Positions 14,700 to 17,310 of a stretch of 17,310 nucleotides of DNA are shown one piece after another. Position 1 is the stretch's first letter. Every line of letters begins with the position of its first letter. The stretch spans positions 1-17,310 of the forward strand of contig JAZUBL010000079.1 in assembly GCA_045638545.1 (NCBI GenBank), given 5' to 3'. Both the position numbers and the translations under genes were made by a program. The DNA comes from UMGS1071 sp045638545. GTDB taxonomy: Bacteria > Bacillota > Clostridia > Oscillospirales > Acutalibacteraceae. Under the pieces are notes generated by a model that saw only the letters and a program-made list of their open reading frames with translations, ran no database searches and was not told the origin of the DNA.

Positions 14700-14728
14700 A
14701 GTATACGCTTGTGGTATAGTACTGTCAA
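14700..14728 (-). promoter_or_regulatory. Promoter of the copA-csoR operon
   Basis: On the minus strand a consensus TTGACA (14723-14728), a 17-bp spacer and TATACT (14700-14705). This near-perfect promoter would be strongly active unless repressed, fitting CsoR control. Confidence 0.92.
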
Positions 14729-14748
14729 TGTTTTCTTTGGGGAAATTG

Positions 14749-14777
14749 TTGTATCACCGGATGAAATCATGTAGAAT
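14749..14777 (+). promoter_or_regulatory. Promoter of the TtcA-like/TraX operon
   Basis: TTGTAT (14749-14754), a 17-bp spacer and TAGAAT (14772-14777). It is moderate in strength and lies back to back with the copA promoter, about 20 bp between the two -35 boxes. Confidence 0.65.
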
Positions 14778-14809
14778 AGAACAAGACCGTTTCATAAAGG
14801 AGCATTTTC

Positions 14810-15628
14810 ATGGAAAAACATATGGAGGTTGAGCGCAGCCTCATTAAAAAATACAGAAAATCCATCTGGAATCAGTTTATCGGCGGTATAAAAGACTACC
14901 AGCTGATTCAAGAACACGATAAAATTGCCGTTTGTATTTCCGGCGGCAAAGACTCTATGCTGTTGGCTAAATGCATGCAGCACCTGCAGAAATACAGCGA
15001 TTTTGAATTTGAAGTAGAATATATTGTAATGGACCCTGGTTATGCACCGGAAAATCGTGCACAGATCCTCTATAATGCTGATTTGCTGCAGATTCCGATT
15101 CACGTTTTTGATTCCCCTATTTTCGATGTAGTAGATAATATCCAGCAGAGTCCATGCTACCTCTGCGCCAGAATGCGCCGCGGTTATCTCTACAAATTTG
15201 CAAAATCTTTGGGCTGCAATAAAATTGCTCTGGGCCACCATTTTGACGACGTTGTCGAAACTATTCTCATGAGTACCCTTTACGCCGGTGAGTATAAAAC
15301 GATGATGCCGAAACTCCACAGCACTAACTTTCCTGGTATGGAGCTGATCCGTCCGCTGTACCTGGTGAAAGAAGCAGATATTATCAGCTGGCGCAACTAT
15401 AATGACCTGAAGTTCCTGCAGTGCGCCTGTCATTTCACATCCAGTGCAGATATGATCGCTGATTCCAAACGCCAGTTTGTGAAGCAGCTGATTCAGGACC
15501 TGAAAAAAGATACACCGAACGTAGACAAAAATATTTTTGCCAGTGTACACAATGTAAATCTGGAAACAGTCATCGGCTACCGCAAGAGCGATACCGATGA
15601 AATTCACAGCTTCCTGGAGCGATATTAA
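14810..15628 (+). CDS. TtcA-like PP-loop ATPase (tRNA 2-thiolation family)
   Basis: The protein has 272 residues. It has the PP-loop SGGKDS (44-49), a CYLC pair (Cys116, Cys119) followed by ARMRRGYLYKFA, the GHHFDD motif (142-147), and later cysteines Cys205 and Cys207. This order matches TtcA, which thiolates C32 of some tRNAs using ATP and an Fe-S cluster held by cysteines. In E. coli TtcA the third cluster ligand is a single downstream Cys; here CAC offers two. The true substrate in Clostridia may differ, since many TtcA paralogs lack assigned tRNA targets. AAGGAG lies about 8 nt before ATG 14810. The next gene starts 3 bp after its stop. Confidence 0.85.
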   Translation: MEKHMEVERSLIKKYRKSIWNQFIGGIKDYQLIQEHDKIAVCISGGKDSMLLAKCMQHLQKYSDFEFEVEYIVMDPGYAPENRAQILYNADLLQIPIHVFDSPIFDVVDNIQQSPCYLCARMRRGYLYKFAKSLGCNKIALGHHFDDVVETILMSTLYAGEYKTMMPKLHSTNFPGMELIRPLYLVKEADIISWRNYNDLKFLQCACHFTSSADMIADSKRQFVKQLIQDLKKDTPNVDKNIFASVHNVNLETVIGYRKSDTDEIHSFLERY

Positions 15629-15631
15629 GCA

Positions 15632-16447
15632 ATGACTGCAGCAAAAACATCTTCGTTTGGCATCAGTTTATTTACGTTAAAGCTGATTGCCATGACCACC
15701 ATGGTGATCGATCACGTTGGTGTTCTCTTTTTTCCGGATCTGATCGTCCTACGCTGTATCGGACGCCTGACATTCCCCATCTACTGTTTTCTCATTGTCA
15801 ATGGCTTTCTGCACACACGAAATCAACGCGGATACCTTTTTCGGTTAATTCTCTTCGCATTCCTCTCACAGATTCCATATACGCTGATGCACTATGCATC
15901 AACAGGGCAGCCGCTGCACAGTCTGTTCTTTTCCTTTGAGCAGATATTCACCACGCTGAACGCCCTGTTTGTCCTCAGCATGGGCTTAATCACGATCCTG
16001 CTGCTGGATGCATTCCGACGGAAAGATCCCGTCTTAGGACATCTGTTCGGCCTTGTAATTGCCGGCGGTGCAACTGTATTGTCATGGTTCATCCACTGTG
16101 AATACTGCTATCTGGGTATCCCTTTAATCGTAGCTTTTTATGAGGCTCATCTGTTTAAAAAATCACCGCACTGTAAAAGCAAAGCAGTCGGCATGGCGGT
16201 GCAGCTTCTGCTTGGCACTGCGGCGTTGGGATTATATGTATTCCTGACCTGCATTACTGGACGGAATACATTCTCCTACGCGGCGCTTTACAGTGCCTGT
16301 CAGTTTGGCGCACTGCTGCTTGTTTTTCTGTACAATGGCAGACGCGGCAGCCAGAATAAAGCAGTCAAATACTGCTTCTACTGTTTTTATCCGGTGCATA
16401 TGATCATTCTTCTGCTGATCCACAGCCTTTTATATGGAAATTTCTAA
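15632..16447 (+). CDS. TraX-family integral membrane protein
   Basis: The protein has 271 residues with about eight hydrophobic segments. The N-terminal signature LKLIAMTTMVIDHVGVLFF (16-34), with the DH pair at 27-28, and GRLTFPIYCFLIVNGFLHT (44-62) are typical of TraX proteins. TraX of the F plasmid is needed for N-acetylation of pilin; chromosomal members in Firmicutes belong to an acyltransferase-like membrane fold and have no clear substrate. No conjugation gene lies nearby. ATG follows the upstream stop by 3 nt with a poor SD, so translation is probably coupled to the TtcA-like gene. I see no terminator between this gene and spoIIID. Confidence 0.85.
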   Translation: MTAAKTSSFGISLFTLKLIAMTTMVIDHVGVLFFPDLIVLRCIGRLTFPIYCFLIVNGFLHTRNQRGYLFRLILFAFLSQIPYTLMHYASTGQPLHSLFFSFEQIFTTLNALFVLSMGLITILLLDAFRRKDPVLGHLFGLVIAGGATVLSWFIHCEYCYLGIPLIVAFYEAHLFKKSPHCKSKAVGMAVQLLLGTAALGLYVFLTCITGRNTFSYAALYSACQFGALLLVFLYNGRRGSQNKAVKYCFYCFYPVHMIILLLIHSLLYGNF

Positions 16448-16473
16448 ATTGTAATTATCCTTCCACCCCTTCG

Positions 16474-16481
16474 CATATATA
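16474..16481 (+). promoter_or_regulatory. Possible sigma-E-like -10 element of spoIIID
   Basis: CATATATA resembles the sigma-E -10 consensus (CATACAnT) and lies about 33 nt before the start codon. A matching -35 is not clear; GTAATTA about 16 bp upstream is only suggestive. In B. subtilis spoIIID is transcribed by sigma-E, which motivates the call. Confidence 0.3.
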
Positions 16482-16500
16482 TTAACCGATTAACCAGAAC

Positions 16501-16517
16501 GGGAGGTTTTTATGTGA
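16501..16517 (+). promoter_or_regulatory. spoIIID SD with overlapping ATG-TGA and GTG starts
   Basis: GGGAGG (16501-16506) is followed 5 nt later by ATG-TGA (16512-16517), and the true GTG start (16514) is nested in it, 7 nt from the SD. The ATG can only make a one-codon product, so it may compete with GTG for initiating ribosomes. Confidence 0.6.
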
Positions 16518-16765
16518 AAGGGGTCGTTGAAGCGAGGGCGATTCAGCTTGGAGAATATATTATTGAAAGTCAGGCCACTGTGCGCAAAGCCGCTAAAAAA
16601 TTCGGCATCAGTAAATCTACCGTACATAAAGACGTAAGCCAGCGTCTGAAATATGTAAATCCGGAACTGTATCACGAAGTAAAAACAATTCTGGAGATTA
16701 ACAAAGCACAGCGGCATATCCGCGGCGGCTTGGCTACCAAACTAAAATATCAGAAACAACTATAA
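16514..16765 (+). CDS. spoIIID: Sporulation transcription factor SpoIIID
   Basis: The 83-residue protein closely follows SpoIIID throughout: an N-terminal helix (EARAIQLGEYIIE), a helix-turn-helix VRKAAKKFGISKSTVHKDVSQRL (about 23-45) with the invariant SKSTVHKD recognition helix, and the C-terminal basic region HIRGGLATKLKYQK that also touches DNA. SpoIIID acts in the mother cell during sporulation, activating or repressing sigma-E genes. The start is GTG 16514. The upstream ATG is followed at once by TGA. The gene is followed by a bidirectional terminator shared with the convergent LOG gene. Its presence is the best evidence that this organism belongs to an endospore-forming lineage. Confidence 0.97.
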   Translation: MKGVVEARAIQLGEYIIESQATVRKAAKKFGISKSTVHKDVSQRLKYVNPELYHEVKTILEINKAQRHIRGGLATKLKYQKQL

Positions 16766-16804
16766 AAAAGAGCTGGAAATCCATTGTGATCTCCAGCTCT
16801 TTTT
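16765..16804. terminator. Bidirectional terminator between spoIIID and LOG gene
   Basis: AAAAAGAGCTGGA and TCCAGCTCTTTTT form a perfect 13-bp stem around a 14-nt loop. Flanking A and T tracts allow use by both convergent genes; its first base is the last base of the spoIIID stop codon. Confidence 0.93.
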
Positions 16805-16805
16805 C

Positions 16806-17310
16806 TTATGTATGATCGTAACCGCGTACACAAGGCGGCTGATAGTTTGCAATAAACTGCTCAATTTGCTCCAGGTCATCAGAGAAAAGAATCTTATCCA
16901 TATCCTCCTGTGTAAAGAAACCTTCCTTTACCATGTTCTGATACATTTCTCGCAGCGGGTCATAATAGTGTTTTTCATTGTAAAGAATACACGGACCATT
17001 ATTTTTACCGATTCTTGCCCAGGAGATCACTTCTGTGATTTCTTCCAGCGTACCTGGTCCGCCCGGCAGCGCAATGAATACGTCGCCCTGTTCTGCCATC
17101 TTCCGTTTGCGATCCGACATATCCTCCACATAAATCAATTCTGTCAATCCCGGATGGGCAGGCTCACGTTCTGTTAAGAACCTTGGCATAATACCAATCA
17201 CTTTGCCGCCATTTTCCAGCACAGTATCTGCAACAATGCGCATCAGACCCACCCGACTGCCGCCATAAACAAGCGTGTGTCCATTCTTTGCAATCCATTG
17301 GCCAAGGGCG
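16806..17310 (-). CDS. LOG-family (TIGR00730) nucleotide hydrolase-like protein, 5' truncated
   Basis: The frame is open from the window edge to a TAA at 16806, giving about 168 residues; roughly the first 20-25 residues of a typical 190-residue family member are outside. The two family signatures are present: GGSRVGLM and PGGPGTLEE, which form the nucleotide-binding pocket. A frame-internal GTG at 17252 would cut the first signature and is not the start. LOG enzymes (named for plant Lonely Guy) hydrolyse nucleoside 5'-monophosphates, releasing the base; some bacterial members act on AMP or cytokinin-like nucleotides. The role here is unknown. It is convergent with spoIIID. Confidence 0.92.
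   Translation of the reverse strand, partial: ALGQWIAKNGHTLVYGGSRVGLMRIVADTVLENGGKVIGIMPRFLTEREPAHPGLTELIYVEDMSDRKRKMAEQGDVFIALPGGPGTLEEITEVISWARIGKNNGPCILYNEKHYYDPLREMYQNMVKEGFFTQEDMDKILFSDDLEQIEQFIANYQPPCVRGYDHT

Noticed and set aside
14657..14770. 38-residue N-terminal extension of CopA
   Set aside because: The extension would cover the operator and the -35/-10 boxes of the copA promoter, so it is not transcribed as part of the message.
14792..15607. 271-codon minus-strand frame opposite the TtcA-like gene
   Set aside because: It mirrors the length of the real gene, lacks an SD and shows no domain; the plus frame has PP-loop and CxxC motifs.

Overview
The window looks like chromosomal DNA of an anaerobic, endospore-forming member of the Firmicutes, class Clostridia, possibly a gut lineage. 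The grounds are a complete spoIIID gene, a BspA-type leucine-rich-repeat surface protein, an RsbU/V/W-type partner-switching cassette, Gram-positive Shine-Dalgarno (SD) sites and sigma-A-type promoters, and clostridial-style Na+-coupled transporters. The genus is inferred only loosely. I see no phage, insertion-sequence or CRISPR signature.

Layout. (1) 1-698, minus: 5' part of a secreted BspA-like protein with five near-identical 14-residue Pro/Thr/Asp repeats. (2) 871-5066, minus: a four-gene operon transcribed in the order symporter, STAS anti-anti-sigma-like protein, SpoIIE-type phosphatase with an extracellular sensor, RsbW-type kinase, closed by a strong terminator. No sigma factor is present. 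The symporter carries an N-terminal domain that looks like a decayed RsbW kinase. (3) 5455-5530, minus: tRNA-Ala(GGC) with its own promoter and terminators. (4) 5630-7000, minus: a LeuT/MhsT-type sodium symporter. (5) 7274-8356, minus: an M20-family amidohydrolase, divergent from (6) 8479-10977, plus: macrodomain-HTH protein, HD-type (p)ppGpp-hydrolase-like protein and zinc alcohol dehydrogenase. (7) 11060-11713, plus: a von Willebrand A domain protein whose ribosome binding site lies inside the terminator hairpin of the preceding operon. (8) 11757-14656, minus: copper resistance operon copA-copZ (fused in frame) followed by csoR, with a CsoR-type operator just after the promoter. (9) 14810-16447, plus: TtcA-like tRNA thiolase and TraX-family membrane protein. 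(10) 16514-16765, plus: spoIIID. (11) 16806-17310, minus: LOG-family protein, 5' end outside the window.

The most unusual element is the 871-5066 operon. The phosphatase has two membrane segments flanking an extracellular sensor, and the kinase and STAS protein complete a partner switch. The only other gene in the unit is a transporter fused to a kinase-like domain that lacks the ATP-binding motifs. The simplest reading, which is inference, is a partner switch whose output is a membrane transporter or transceptor rather than a sigma factor. Secondary points of interest are an internal start that could release free CopZ from copA, the SD-in-terminator arrangement before the vWA gene, and the ATG-TGA element overlapping the GTG start of spoIIID.
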